Positions 46,084 through 58,168 of a stretch of DNA of 64,000 bases are shown piece after piece. A model generated the notes under the pieces. The model worked only from the letters and a program-made list of their open reading frames with translations, was not told where the DNA came from and ran no database searches. Each line of letters starts with the position of its first letter. Positions within the stretch are counted from its first letter, which is position 1. The translations under genes and the position numbers were made by a program. This stretch comes from Chionoecetes opilio (taxonomy: Eukaryota; Arthropoda; Malacostraca; Decapoda; Majidae), in assembly GCA_016584305.1 (NCBI GenBank), contig JACEEZ010016288.1, positions 1-64,000 of the forward strand. Direction: 5' to 3'.

Positions 46084-47122
46084 CACAGATTATTTGACAA
46101 TTTACGATTACAATTTCATTACTTGAAATGTTATGTTTTCAATTTTTCCCTGTACTTTTCACAGCTACTTTCGCTGACAGTTGAGTTTGCTAGCTACCAT
46201 CTACAGTACACATTCACTTGAAGCACTTAACACTTGAAATGATTACCAGTGATTTTTACACATTGTGGATTTTCCCACGCTAGTACTGACACATTTATAT
46301 AATTTTACTCGGACATGTCATTTTCTTTGATGTTGAACATCATGTAATCCATTGTTTTCCAAATTTTTCTGTGTATTTAGCTCAGATTTTACTTACTTTT
46401 AGCCATAGGAATTAAGCTTTGGGAAGTTTAGAGTTTATATTTTATATATATTTAGCCTTTAGTTAGGTGTACCATTTGTCATTCCCTAGCTAATTCTTAT
46501 GTGCCTAATTTGAGGAAAATTATATAGCGGCCCGAGCAATGTCAGTCAGTTTTTATTTCTAACATATAATAAGTTGCATAACTATTACTAGTTATGTGAA
46601 CTACAACTATTATCACACAAGTGTCACACGTATTATAACTTCCATACAGGATATTTGCAAATACTTAACATCAAAAGAATCAGTATATTTTTAGAAACAT
46701 CTTAAATATATAATTATATATATATGTTATATATATATAATTATACGTATATCTTTCCTGCTATGTTCCTCCGTGAGAACCAGTGATAACTTGCATTCTC
46801 TTAGCTCGAACCAAGTAGGTCACAGGACAAATGCCTAGTTCTCAGCAGTATGTTAGGTTCGACGATCCTTGTAACAGGAGAGAAGCGCACAGGAGACGTG
46901 AGAAGCAGGGAGAAGCCCTCGGAACACACTACCTCCAACACGTTCTGCTCACGAGCTCTGTGGCGCTCACTGGCTGTGTTCAAGACATTCATTGTACTGG
47001 TTGTAATCTCTACGCTTCTTATTGGACTTTAAATAAATGTGTACAAAGCTGGACGTACATATTTAACTCACCCAAATAAGTCTACAAATATACACGACTT
47101 ATAATTGGTGGCTATGCGGTGG
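46084..47122 (+). mobile_element. LTR junction: 3' internal end, LTR, 5' internal start (family of 51674)
   Basis: 46084-46539 matches 55515-56013, the 3' internal end of the element at 51674-56549. 46540-47103 is an LTR starting TGTCAGTCAG and ending CGACTTATA. It is then followed by TGGTGGCTATGCGGTGG at 47106-47122, the equivalent of the primer-binding region after the 5' LTR at 52220. One LTR thus has internal sequence on both sides. This arises when two elements share an LTR in tandem or when a one-LTR circle inserts. The downstream side breaks off into unrelated Gypsy pol near 47138. Confidence 0.7.
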
Positions 47123-47138
47123 GCAATTCTACACCTCG

Positions 47139-49258
47139 ACTTATAACCCCGACAAGTTCCAGTTTGCGATGAGGGAAGTAGAGTTTGCCTGTTTCCGCAT
47201 TACCGACTCTTCCATCGAACCCCTGCCCAAGTTTTTTGATGCTATTAGGGACTTTCCAACACTTACGTCCACAACGGACATTCGCAGCTGGTTCGGTCTA
47301 GTGAACCAGGTAAGCAATTATGCTCAGCTGAGGGATATCAATGCCCTTCAAGCCCTTCCTCAGCCCAAAATACAAGTTTTTCTGGACCAAAGTTCTGGAC
47401 GAGGCATTCGAGTCGTCAAAGCACGCCATCGTCGAGGCTATCAAGGAAGGTGTGAAAATCTTTGACACGTCTAGGAGGACGTGCCTAAGGCTCGATTGGT
47501 CCATGAATGGGATTGGATATTTCCTCACCCAGAAGCAGTGCGCATGCGCTTCCAAAGTGCCAAACTGTTGTCCGGATAGATGACAGATCATCCTAGCTGG
47601 CTCCCGTTTCCTCTCAGGCGCAGAGTCTCGTTATGCGCCAATAGAAGGAGAGGCGCTTGCCGTCGCATGGGGTCTCGAGCAGACACGCTTCTTCACCCAG
47701 GGGTATGATGATCTACTGGTGGTCACGGACCACAAGCCCCTGGTCAAGATCTTCGGCGACCGCACCCTCGAAGAGATCGCCAACACCAGGCTCTTCCGAC
47801 TCAAGCAACGCACCTTGCCATGGCGCTTCTCAATCATGCACATGCCAGGCTCTTCGAACCAGGCTGCTGACGCAGCATCCCGCCATCCATCCCCGTCAAT
47901 CTCAGTCAATACTCTAGGTATCAACGACCAGATGGAGCACGCCTTGGGTGCAGCAATCCAACGCGAGGCTGCGGAGATATCGTCCCTCCCATGGTCGCGG
48001 ATCGTCGAAGAGACTGCAAAGGACGACAACATGCGAGCACTTCTACAGACTGTTGAGAACGGCTTCCCTACGTCTGATAAAGACCTTCATCATGCTGCTG
48101 TTCCGTGCTGGTAGTTCCGGGAGGCCCTTTATGTATCTGACGGTGCCGTCATGTTCGATGATCGTGTCGTTGTTCCGCCTTCACTCCGTCGCACTGTTCT
48201 CGATAACCTACACGCCGCCCATCAAGGAACATCGTCCATGGAAATCCGTGCCCGCGCAATCGTTTTCTGGCCGGGCATTACGGCCGACATCCATGCCGTC
48301 CGCGCGGCCTTCACCGATTGCAACAGGAACGCTCCGTCACAACCTTCGTTGCCGGCGACCACATCGTCGCCACCGTCGACCCCTTTTGAATCTGTCTATG
48401 CCGATTTCTTCGATTTTGCCGGCAAACAGTACTTTGTCATCGGCGACAGGTTATCCGGATGGACAGAGGTCTTCACCTGCCCCTCAGGATCCTCCCACGC
48501 CGGTGCAGAGGGCCTGATCGGATGCCTTCGGAAATTGTTTGCGACCTTCGGAGTGCCAGACGAACTATCCAGCGATGGCGGCCCGGAATTCGCAGCCAGC
48601 CTAACTCGCGACTTCTTGAAACGGTGGGGCGTTGACCACCGTGTGTCGTCTGCCTACAACCCAAGGTCCAACGGCAGGGCAGAAGTGGCGGTTAAAGGTA
48701 CAAAACGCCTCCTCCGGTCAAACATCGGACCAACCGGCTCACTTGACAGTGATAGGCTCCTTCCTGCACTCCTACAGCAACGAAACACACCGGATCCAGA
48801 CTGCGACATCTCCCCCGCCCAGGTTGTCTTCGGAAAACCGCTGCGGGACTCACTATCCTTTGTGAATCGGCTGGAGAAATTCGCTAACCCAAATGTCAGA
48901 CCGACATGGCGTGAGGCATGGGCATTGAAGGAATCGTCACTCCGCACACGCTACGCTCAGTCCCAAGAGGCCCTGGACGCTCATACTCGCCCACAACTGC
49001 CCCTTCAAGCCGGTGATAGATGCTTCGTGCAGAACGGCGCTGGGAATTACCCGAAGAAGTGGGACAGGAGTGGCACTGTGACAGAAGTGCTACCCTTCGA
49101 TAAGTATAGCATGAAAATTGACGGCTCTGGGCGGGTAACAACTCGAAACAGGAAATTCCTGCGCCGGTTCACTCCCGTCTCCATTGACATCGCTGAGCCG
49201 GTGTCGTGCAGGAAATCGGCCCACTTCGTAAATCATCCCGCGTACGCTTATTTAACCT
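47139..49258 (+). pseudogene. Ty3/Gypsy pol: end of RT, RNase H and integrase
   Basis: Begins inside the RT at NPDKFQFAMREVEF and FRITDSSIEPLPKFFDAIRD. After a frame change near 47340 it continues into RNase H (DWSMNGIGYFLTQKQ, YAPIEGEALAVAWGLEQTRF, VVTDHKPLVKIFGDR; acidic residues present) and integrase. The integrase has the zinc-region HAAHQG with TDCNRN (the first cysteine of the second pair is replaced by phenylalanine), and catalytic D, D, E in VYADFFDFAGKQYF, ELSSDGGPEFAA and NPRSNGRAEVAVKGTKRL. It then carries the C-terminal FRRFTPVSID-like tail. Stops occur at 47581 (TGA, tryptophan expected) and 48112 (TAG, glutamine-like). The integrase half from 48151 to 49258 is one open frame of 369 codons. 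Gag, protease and most of RT are absent. Confidence 0.88.
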
Positions 49259-49898
49259 AAATAACTCTACAAAACCTAACACAAACCTATCTTAAACCTA
49301 ACCTAATCTAAACCAGACCTAAACATAACTTAAATATAACTTAAATTAAACCTAGAAAACTATATGTGGCGATCTGAGGGAAGAAAACATAAGGAAGCTA
49401 CAAGAGGCCGTGAGACCTATACACTTGGTAGTTCCTGTTACTTAACACTATAGCCTACATCTGCCTTTCATCCCCATCCATTAAATTGTCTAGCCTCCTT
49501 TTAAAACTCCCTATTGACTCCGCACTAACCACCTGACGACTGAGTCCATTCCAGTCATTTACCACCTTACTTATGAACCATTTTTTCCCTATTTCCTTTC
49601 AATATCTACGCTTTTCCCAGCTTGAGTACTTTATTGCGTGTTCTACCCTGGTTACTAGCCGTAAGAACTTTTCCTACATCGCCTTTATAATATCCCTTTA
49701 ACCACTTTAAAAAAACTTCTATCAGATCTTCCCTCAGATCGGCAAACATAGTTTTTAGGTTTAGGTTAAGTTATATTTAAGTTATGTTTAGGTCTGGTGT
49801 AGGTTAGGTTAGGTTTAGGATAGGTTTGTGTTAGGTTTTGTAGAGTTATTTAGGTTAAATAAGCGTCCGCGGGACGATTTACGAAGTGGGCCGATTTC
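49212..49898. repeat. 150-bp inverted repeat around a LINE 3' end
   Basis: The arm at 49212-49360 (GAAATCGGCCCACTTCGTAA, CTTATTTAACCTAAATAACT, then AACCTAA repeats) is mirrored at 49751-49898 with few differences. The arms contain TTAGG-like words on the right side and AACCTAA on the left. The 390 bases between hold the fragment of the next entry. The left arm overlaps the end of the Gypsy pol frame and the right arm leads into its C-terminal tail, so the structure interrupts that element. Confidence 0.75.
49365..49735 (-). pseudogene. LINE reverse transcriptase C-terminal end and 3' UTR
   Basis: The minus-strand reading has RNKVLKLGKRRY, then KKWFISKVVNDWNGLSRQVV and SAESIGSFKRRLDNLMDGDE followed by a stop. 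This is the extreme C-terminus shared by CR1/L2/jockey-like LINE polyproteins. It is a 5'-truncated LINE, the usual product of aborted target-primed synthesis. One TAA interrupts the KRRY-KEIG junction. It is not related to the LINE copies at 13781-25815. Confidence 0.65.
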
Positions 49899-50231
49899 AT
49901 CCCAACACCGGTCCCGCTTGCCGCGCCTCCCAGTAAACCCAATGTACCTCCCTGTCCGCACACAAGTTCAACTCAGCCGACCATCCCACCAATCGTTGTG
50001 CACGACGCCACCACTGTGGGTGCATCAACAGTCGTGACACCACCAACACCTGACTTGCCGAGCCCAGCACGCACTCGCAGCACTGCTCCACCATCGTCTC
50101 CTTCCACAGGAGATTCGGTTACCCTGCTTTGCTCGCCGCAGTTAGCTCCTCCGACCCTGCAAGCCTCTGCCCGATCCCGCCGTGCAGTTCGCAGACCGGC
50201 CTGGCAGGACTCTGGTGACTGGCAGCTATGA
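49899..50231 (+). pseudogene. C-terminal tail of the Gypsy polyprotein
   Basis: A proline/threonine/serine-rich frame ends in ASARSRRAVRRPAWQDSGDW and a stop, a style of ending seen in Gypsy polyproteins just before the polypurine tract. It follows the inverted-repeat interruption. Confidence 0.5.
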
Positions 50232-50258
50232 ATATAAGCCCGTGACTTTAGTCCCGCG

Positions 50259-50600
50259 CTGGGGGGGATGTAGGGTTGTGTGCCATGACAATGTAAACAA
50301 GGCTTATCTCATGGCGTCATGTGCGACCCGCTGTCCCGCTCGCACATTAGAACACAGGCTTCCATGTTATTGTAACAGTATACTATATTAACGGGAATCA
50401 TTCTCCTGTTCTAGACTTTATTTACAAACTATTGTTACTATCATAAAAACTAATGTTTCTTCTCTTGTTCTTTCAGATAAAGTCTATGTTCATTTTTGGT
50501 ATGAAATAAACGTATCATCTTTCATCAAGAACAAGTCTTTCTTTACTTCCGAGTAATAGGCCGTCTTCTTCTACCTCTTGTGACCTCTTTCTCCTAGTGT
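50259..50600 (+). mobile_element. Polypurine tract and 3' LTR of the Gypsy element
   Basis: GGGGGGGA at 50261-50268 immediately precedes TGTAGGGTTGTGTGCCATGA at 50269, the expected PPT and LTR start. The LTR continues through AATAAA at about 50506. Its end is not certain because no 5' LTR is present, and I place it near 50600. The 5' half of this element is missing from the window. Confidence 0.6.
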
Positions 50601-50730
50601 TGGCCGAAAAATTAAGCCACCACCCCGGGAGGCGGGTCACAAAGCCCCGGCTAACCCGGTACCCATTCACTGCTGGGTGGACAAGGGCTCGGGTTTTAAT
50701 CAAGGAAAAGTGCAAGACACAGTTTATAAA

Positions 50731-51213
50731 AGCGCGTTTTCGCGGCCGCTCTGGCCCGGTCTGGACTGGGCTAGTCCCGGGCGGCCACTGTTTTTGCGAG
50801 GCAGTCTGGAACGGTTTAGCTCAGTCCAGTCCGGTCCAGCCCAGAGAGCAGGACCACCTTGGACCAGTGTGGGGAGAACTGGCGCATGCGCACTACAGTC
50901 AGCGGGGAAGACGACCAGGAGCTTCTCGTGCTGCTGATAAGACATGAAACACCATGATGGCCGACCATAAGACTAAAGTAATTTCACGAAAAATTACAAT
51001 ATTCGCAATTTGCTGAAACATCTTGGGAAATGAATGTACCGTCAACAACACTATATTGCATTTCTGCCCGGAGGACCGCCCACTCGATCCACCAGCCAAT
51101 AGGAACGACGAATGGGACGGGGCCAGTCTCGATGTATTTTAGCGAGTATCAGTCCAGCCTAGAACGGTATAGACTGGACTGAACCAGAGCGGTGAACGTC
51201 ACGAAAACGCGCT
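50731..51213. mobile_element. MITE with AGCGCGTTTTCG ends
   Basis: AGCGCGTTTTCG at 50731-50742 is exactly mirrored by CGAAAACGCGCT at 51202-51213. Inside, CCGCTCTGG and GTCTGGACTG are mirrored by AGACTGGACT and CCAGAGCGG. The interior is GC-rich with many CAGTCCAG words and no transposase. A superfamily was not assigned. Confidence 0.65.
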
Positions 51214-51673
51214 AATACCTTCAGTCTGCCGGAGCCGTGCGTGGAGGTGTCTGGCATCGCTAGTCGCTACCCGGGTGAGATGCCCTGCTCACCACTCTTG
51301 GCCCATCACCACAAACAAAATCACCACAAGCGCCTGCATGGGTTTGTTATATGGCCTAATTTCGTTTGTATACTTGCTCTGTTCAGTTCTTGAGTCAGAA
51401 GACATCATATACTCTCAATTTGTAAGGATTTTTATGTACGTAGCTTCCTTTTATTAACACCACCCTATAGGCAGTTGCTGTGTTTTAGTGTGTTAACGTC
51501 AACTCTGACGTCATCAATCTCCCCTGTGAATGCCAAAACAGCTGATGACAGTCGTTAAGTTGTTAAGCATGGACGTTAGCGTCTGTGAATGTGCCCCCTG
51601 GGGCACTGAGGCTCAGCATGAGTCAGGGGACAGACGTAGGCGGTGCAGGTCACGTAAGGGGACTTAGGAGTCG

Positions 51674-52220
51674 TGTCAGTCAGTTATCATTCCTAATATA
51701 TACAATAACTTGCATAACTATTATTATTGAATTACAACTATTATCACACAAGTGTAACAAGTACTACAACTACCATACATAATATTTTCATGTAATTAAC
51801 ATCAAATGAACCAGTGTATTTTTAGAAACATTATAAACATATAATTATATATCTATGTAATGTATATATAATTATACGTTTATCTTTCCTCCTCTGCTTC
51901 ACCGTGAGACCCATGAACACCTTGCACTCTCAAAGTATGTCACAGGACAAATGCCTCGTTGTCAGCATAAAATATAGGATCAACAAGAAGTGATAAGAAG
52001 CCAGAATCACGAGGAGGAGGAAGAGAAGCCCTCGGACATCACCACTACCAACACGCACCTCTCACTCGCCCCGTCCGACACTCCCTGGCTGTGCTCAAGA
52101 CATTCATTGTACTTTGTTGTAATTTCTACGCTCCTTACTGGACTCTAAATAAATGTGTACAAAGCTGGAAGTACCATTTTAACTCATACCAGATAAGTCT
52201 CTACAAATATCAGACTTATA
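51674..52220 (+). repeat. 5' LTR of the LARD-like element
   Basis: Starts TGTCAGTCAGTTATCATTCC and ends CAGACTTATA, directly before the primer-binding-like repeats. A third family member is the LTR at 46540-47103. Confidence 0.85.
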
Positions 52221-52396
52221 TAAATGGTGGCCATGCGGTGGTCATGTTAACACCGCGACTTATATAAATGGTGGCATTCGGTGGTTCAACCGTTACAGCG
52301 ACTTATATAAATTACACAAGACGTATATAAATGGTGCCATACGCGGTGGTAATATAACGAAATATATAAATGGTGGATAAGCGGTGGTAACTGATT
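52219..52396 (+). repeat. Four tandem primer-binding-site-like units
   Basis: TATAAATGGTGG (one with C at the end) occurs at 52219, 52263, 52326 and 52365. Each is followed within 12 bases by CGGTGGT or GCGGTGG. The first, directly after the LTR, is the expected primer binding position (TGG start at 52225). Multiple copies are unusual. Confidence 0.75.
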
Positions 52397-52609
52397 TTAT
52401 CAGTCTTATAACACAATAACGCAGTGTTAACGACACCCAACGCATTCTACAAGCAAGTTCTACAAAAAGCCTCTACAAGAGTTTAACTAACTCTGGCCAT
52501 TCTACAGTTTCTCCACGTTCTACCAAGATTATCAAGATTATACGCCGACCTTCTTCAAGCTATCACAACCACAGACAGCCAGTACCAGTACCACAACCAC
52601 GCCCATCAA

Positions 52610-53104
52610 CATGGCAACCTCCGTACCCTACGCAACACAAGCCAGCCGCAACACACTCTACAATAATTGCTTCAAGTCCACGAGCTACCCAACAGCCAGC
52701 AAGTAACTACGAGAATCTTCAAAACTACAAGCAACTGCAGATGGAGAGAGTGGCAGACAACACTTCATGCAACTCAGCAAATTCGTTCGTCACAAGGTCG
52801 ACCCCACATCAACACTGCCACCCAACACCGCGCTGCCACAGACAGAAACGTCTCGCATCTCTCCACGGTCAAGATATACACGTTCTACATGCAACTGTCC
52901 AGCCCTACAAGTCTACAGCACTGCATCTCGTCATGGCAGAACGTAACACCTTCGCTAGCAACACAGATCATCTCGTCACGGGCCAGCGCAACACCCCTCC
53001 CGCTACACAGCAACACAGCAACCAAACAACACCACCGCCTGCCTGCCGAGCATTCCGCTGACACAGACCATCACCCGTCCGCCCTCACAGGAATGCTGAC
53101 TTGA
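52610..53104 (+). pseudogene. Possible gag remnant
   Basis: A GC-richer, AC-rich island after the leader, with an ATG near 52610 and several frames that are individually open (145 codons at 52667-53104) but match nothing I recognise. Position after the primer-binding region suggests decayed gag. It could equally be non-coding leader. Confidence 0.3.
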
Positions 53105-55707
53105 CACTAACACACAGTGTCACTCACTACCACCACTACCAGCCATTCCTCAGCTACGGACTTAAGCGCGTGCATCACCACACACATGTCTGAGTATTTT
53201 ATTCATATTTCATATTTGTGTCTTAATATGTTATTATTATATTTTTTTCTTAGATTTCTTCTTTGACAGAATGTGTATCTCCGGTGACTGTACTACATCC
53301 GTCATCCTGGCACTCATCCACGCTGTGTTTCATCCATCACTCACTTGGACCTCACCTATCATACACCAATACGAGTAGCTACCAGCTAAGTAATATTTTT
53401 CAGTTATAGGTGAGCAGGTATATTTCGAGTTAACACAGTGATTTCACATACACGGACAATTTCAACGTTAGAAATATTATAGTGCTATTTTAACATACAT
53501 TTAAATTTACATTACAATGGCTACGGTAACTGCATCTGTTCAGACACCGTTAGGACACTTAAGTCATCATTTTCAGCAAACATATGACTATCCTTTTTAC
53601 ACAAGGCGAATTTTTAGACCACGGTATTCCCACACTATTTTTTTTCAACAGTAATGCATATATTACAATTCCTGGAGACAAAACTCTTACGAGTGCACAT
53701 TTACTATTGAATTACCACTTTATGAGTGCACCTTTACTACTGTTTACTACTTTATGAGTTCACATTTACTACTGCACCAGTGCAAACTCCTGAGATTGAC
53801 ATAAATGCATTAACTAGCGTGCCCGAGCGAGCAATGTCAGTCACTGTCACAGTTCAGTGTTAGAGATTCCTGAACCTGATTCCTGTAATGTTCTCTGCTT
53901 TTCGTGATTGTTTAGTTTGAGACGTCTTACTACATACACGGTCGCGAATAAATGTTTCGAGTAACTAGAAGGTTAGATACAGATGATGCTTTACCAAACA
54001 CTAATTTTGATACACACGACACACCTGTAGTTAATGATGACACACACACTGTTACAACTGATTACCGTCACAAATTGCGATCACACACGGAAAAGCAGTA
54101 GTGTCATACCATTCCATACCATCCATATCATCACATTTTATATCAGTTCACCTGATTATTTTACAGTTACCATGTATTCTGAATTTTATTGTGTGTTGTT
54201 CTATTTTTAGAAAAGGTCTACACAACACACCAAGCTAATGTTATATACGCTCTTGAAAATACTTTACATTGATGTTTTCACGATTTTTTGGTTTAGCTAC
54301 ATATTATTCTGACCAACTATAGAAAATAATATATATGCATTTTACCTTGTAACTCTTGCAGGATAGAAACTCTAATGGATGACAGATAACTCTTCACATT
54401 AGAATACTATTATGTAACAGTTAAAGTTGCACCACAGTGCATAGCATTATATAATTATTTACTTACATTTCACAATTCAAGGAATTATTTCGCACGTATT
54501 GTTGCATGATAATATTATTTACTTGCATTCCTCATTTAAAGGATTTTTTTTACGCACTTAATGTTGACATACATTAATTACTTGCATGACATTGTTATGT
54601 ATTAACATACATACTAACTCACTTATTGTTACAATACATTATTTACTTGCATGAAATACTAACACACTTATTTGTTGCATAAATTACATATTTTTCCTTG
54701 AATTCATTCCTTACGTATTAACTGCATAACTGCATGCATAACTTATTATACATGAATTACATTCACAACGGGAATGATTTGCTTACGTTCTTCCTGTTGT
54801 ACCACGATCACTACTCGAATGATAGGATTGTGTACTTACTAACACATTAAACTAGGTACTATATGCATGACAAGCAGTTACTCCAGAGCTTTTTACACTA
54901 CATTCTGCTCACATGTATTGCCTATGTACAACTAACTAACTATTTATTCTTACTTACTAACAAATTCAAACTCGCAGAGAAGTGACGAATGTCTACTTGT
55001 CTTAATACAGACCTCTGAAAATATTGATTGATCACAGATAACCTTATCTCTCATAACATTGTTCGCCAATGTCGAATAATAATTCAGTCAGTTTCTCTGC
55101 CAGTCAGTTTTTACACTCGCTGATGTCAATTTATTTTCTACAATAACTTTGCATTATTTTCATTTATGAATGATGTTTGGCAACCTTAGCTTTGCCTACA
55201 CACAATGCAACCACATTATTGTGTATCCAGCGATGTCTCTACCTATGCTAATTATCCATTTTGACTACTACTTATTTACATATTACTAGGTTACTTACAC
55301 CACAGTAGTTACCCACACTGATACACCCACACAGATTGTATCAGGCGAGGTCTTGTCAATTTATCCTTATATTTCTACAGTCCATTACATTCTTTTACTG
55401 ACGCAGTACTATTACTAGTAGGTACATAAATTGTTATACTATGCACATTGCAGCAGCTCTACAGTCAGTCGAGCCTTCGTCATTACTTGACTCATTCAGG
55501 GTTTTTAACGATTACTTGACAATTTACGATTACGATTTCATTACTTGAAATATTATGTTCTCAATTTTTCCCTGTAATTTTCACAGCTACTTTCGCTGAC
55601 AGTTGAGTTTGCTAGCTACCATCTCCAGTACACGTACACTTGAAACACTTAACACTTGAAATTATTGCCAGTGATTTTTGCACATTATGGATTTACCCAC
55701 ATTAGTA

Positions 55708-55763
<56 letters not shown>

Positions 55764-56013
55764 TATATATAATTTTACTCGGCCATGTCATTTTCTTTGA
55801 TGTTGAACATCATGTAATCCATTGTTTTCCATATTTTTCTGTGTATTTAGCTCAGAGTTTACTCGCTTTTAGCGATAGGAATTATGCTTTGGGAAGTTTA
55901 TAGTTTATATTTTCTATATATATATTTAGCCTTTAGTTAGGTGTACCATTGTTATTCCCTAGCTAATTCTTATGTGCCTAATTTGAGGACAAATTATATA
56001 GCGGCCCGAGCAA
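53105..56013 (+). other. Non-coding interior of the LARD-like element
   Basis: AT-rich, with no frame above about 60 codons. CCCGAGCGAGCAATGTCAGT at about 53822 echoes the CCCGAGCAATGTCAGTCA junction at the 3' LTR start (56004), suggesting an old internal LTR edge. A TA microsatellite lies at 55708-55760. Confidence 0.6.
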
Positions 56014-56549
56014 TGTCAGTCAGTTATCACTCCTAACATATATAATAACTTGCATAACTATTATTATTGAATTACAACTATTATCACACAAGTGTAACAA
56101 GTACTACAACTACCATACATAATATTTTCATGTAATTAACATCAAATGAACCAGTGTATTTTTAGAAACATTATAAACATATAATTATATATCTATGTAA
56201 TGTATATACGTTTATCTTTCCTCCTCTGTTTCATCGTGAGATCCATGAACACCTTGCACTCTCAAAGTATGTCACAGGACAAATGCCTAGTTGTCAGCAT
56301 AAAGTATAGGATCAACAAGAAGTGATAAGAAGCCAGAATCACGAGGAGGAGGAAGAGAAGCCCTCGGACATCACCACTACCAACACGCATCTCTCACTAG
56401 CCCCGTCCGACACTCCCTGGCTGTGCTCAAGACATTCATTGTACTTTGTTGTAATTTCTACGCTCCTTACTGGACTCTAAATAAATGTGTACAAGTTGGA
56501 CGTACATATTTAAGTCACCCAAATATCTCTACAATTATACCGACTTATA
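56014..56549 (+). repeat. 3' LTR of the LARD-like element
   Basis: Pairs with the LTR at 51674. One 10-base deletion is visible (GTATATATAATTATACG at 51861 against GTATATACG at 56203). Confidence 0.85.
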
Positions 56550-56553
56550 GTCG

Positions 56554-57719
56554 TGTCTTGGTCTTGATGTGGGGGACTTCCCTCCCTACCGTCTGTGGAG
56601 GCCTTTTTACCACCACTCGCTCTCATACAGTTTGCTTATATCCGCAGAGGCCCTCGGGAGAGGCTGGTATGGTACAGGGTTGAGGAATGAGGATCGAAGG
56701 GAAAATATGAAATGTCAGCCATGGATGTCTGTATAGGAATATTACCACCTAACATAGAAAACCTGATTTAACAGGGAAAATCTTGACCAATAATTAAGGA
56801 ACACATGAATAACACATCGCTTCTACATACAGTGGGTGCAAAAAAGATGTTACATTGCAATATTTCATTTCAATACATGCAATATGGCATAATTAAAACA
56901 CATATAAATACATTTAAATGGGTTTATTCATAGAAAAACATAGAAATATATTTTAAAGGAATATTTATATTAATATTTGATCATATTTCCCTTGACCTTG
57001 ATGACCGTGGGATGGAATCCTGGAATCAATCATGAAATTACGCAGCAATTATGATGACACAGACACCCTGTTCGAATTTTGTGAGAGCCCTGAGCCGTGT
57101 TTTTGTCGTCCAAGCACAGTCTTGGATTACGAAGACCAATCCAAGATTTGCTGTTTTTGAGCGCGGTCTTGGTACGAAGACGGGATTAGAGAACAAGCAT
57201 TAGAAAACGGGAGTTTCGGCGCCGTGTGGCTTTGTTGTGATGCCGTACAGATGCGGGGAAAACCATGCCTATCATCATAGCCATCAGGACTATCAATCCA
57301 AGCTTATCGAAGATACCCTCTGAGGTGTCTTGGAGAGTATGATCCCGTGGAAACAGCAGAAAAGAAAGGATATTAGAGGAGAATCTGTCGAGTGGCTGAG
57401 GTTAAGAAAGGCTCACTTGACATGAAAAACAACAATGTGTAAAAGTAGTAATGACAAATTTATTTAAATTTTTTTTTACGTTGAAGCCTATAGCGCCTGT
57501 AGGCATATGGAGAGTCTTGATGTTGGTCGAACTCCCTCGTTGGTGGCGCAGGCTGGATTTTTATAGTGACACCTGTGGTCTCAGGTGAAGATCTCATTTT
57601 CTATGATGTTCTTGATCTCCAGGTTAGGCGCATGCAGCCCCTAGAGTCCACCGTCACACTCGCAATCGGCAGACAGGTATAAGCTGCATCTGGGTTGCTT
57701 CGGTCACTCGACGATGGCT
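56554..57719. other. Intergenic DNA with a possible Tc1-like end
   Basis: CAGTGGGTGCAAAAAAGATG at 56830, preceded by TA, resembles a Tc1/mariner terminus, but no matching end or transposase was found. The stretch at 57476-57600 is written in the style of common repeats. No gene seen. Confidence 0.3.
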
Positions 57720-57778
57720 TTGACAGTTGCTCCTTGGTGAGACTTGAACTCGGGACCTTCTGCTCCCCTACCAGGCTC

Positions 57779-57848
57779 TTGAAAGAGTTGCCCCCGGCAG
57801 GATTCGAACTCGGGACATTGAGTTCAGCACTCCAAGACGCTAACGGGC
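57779..57848 (-). repeat. 3' part of a tRNA-like SINE, interrupted
   Basis: Read on the minus strand, GCGTCTTGGAGTGCTGAACT is followed by CCCGAGTTCGAATCCTGCCG, a B box in a T-arm context. The matching A-box half (TGGCCAAGTGGTTAGC) lies on the other side of the hAT element at 63430-63455. The two halves together resemble a class II (Ser-type) tRNA. Confidence 0.6.
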
Positions 57849-57924
57849 CAGTGATTCACAACCTTTACACCTTGGAGGAACCCCTGTACTAATTTTTCAT
57901 ATTCCAAGGAGCCCCTATATATAG

Positions 57925-57931
57925 TATACTA

Positions 57932-58003
<72 letters not shown>

Positions 58004-58078
58004 ATTATATATATATATATATATTATATCAATATTATAATATATATATAATATAGATATATATATATATATATAATT
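57925..58078. repeat. TA microsatellite
   Basis: Long TA runs with AAA and ATTA interruptions, inside the left end of the hAT element. Confidence 0.9.
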
Positions 58079-58168
58079 TTTTTAGAAAAGTTCTTGAGCA
58101 ATATAATTCATATGCAATCTACAATTACATCACATGTCATGCGAGTTCACACTAATAAGTCAATAATG

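Larger units (their letters stand above)
51674..56549 (+). mobile_element. Complete LTR element without pol (LARD-like)
   Basis: The LTR at 51674-52220 and the LTR at 56014-56549 match closely from TGTCAGTCAG to GACTTATA. GTCG precedes the first (51670-51673) and follows the second (56550-56553), a 4-bp target duplication. The internal 3.8 kb has no RT, integrase or protease. Possible gag remains start at an ATG near 52610 (MATSVPYATQASRN...) but meet stops within 32 codons. The rest is AT-rich with a long TA run near 55708-55760. It must have used enzymes of another element. The LTRs carry AATAAA near 52148 and 56481. Confidence 0.82.

Noticed and set aside
56830..57010. Tc1/mariner element
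   Set aside because: Only one end-like sequence was seen, with no second end and no transposase.
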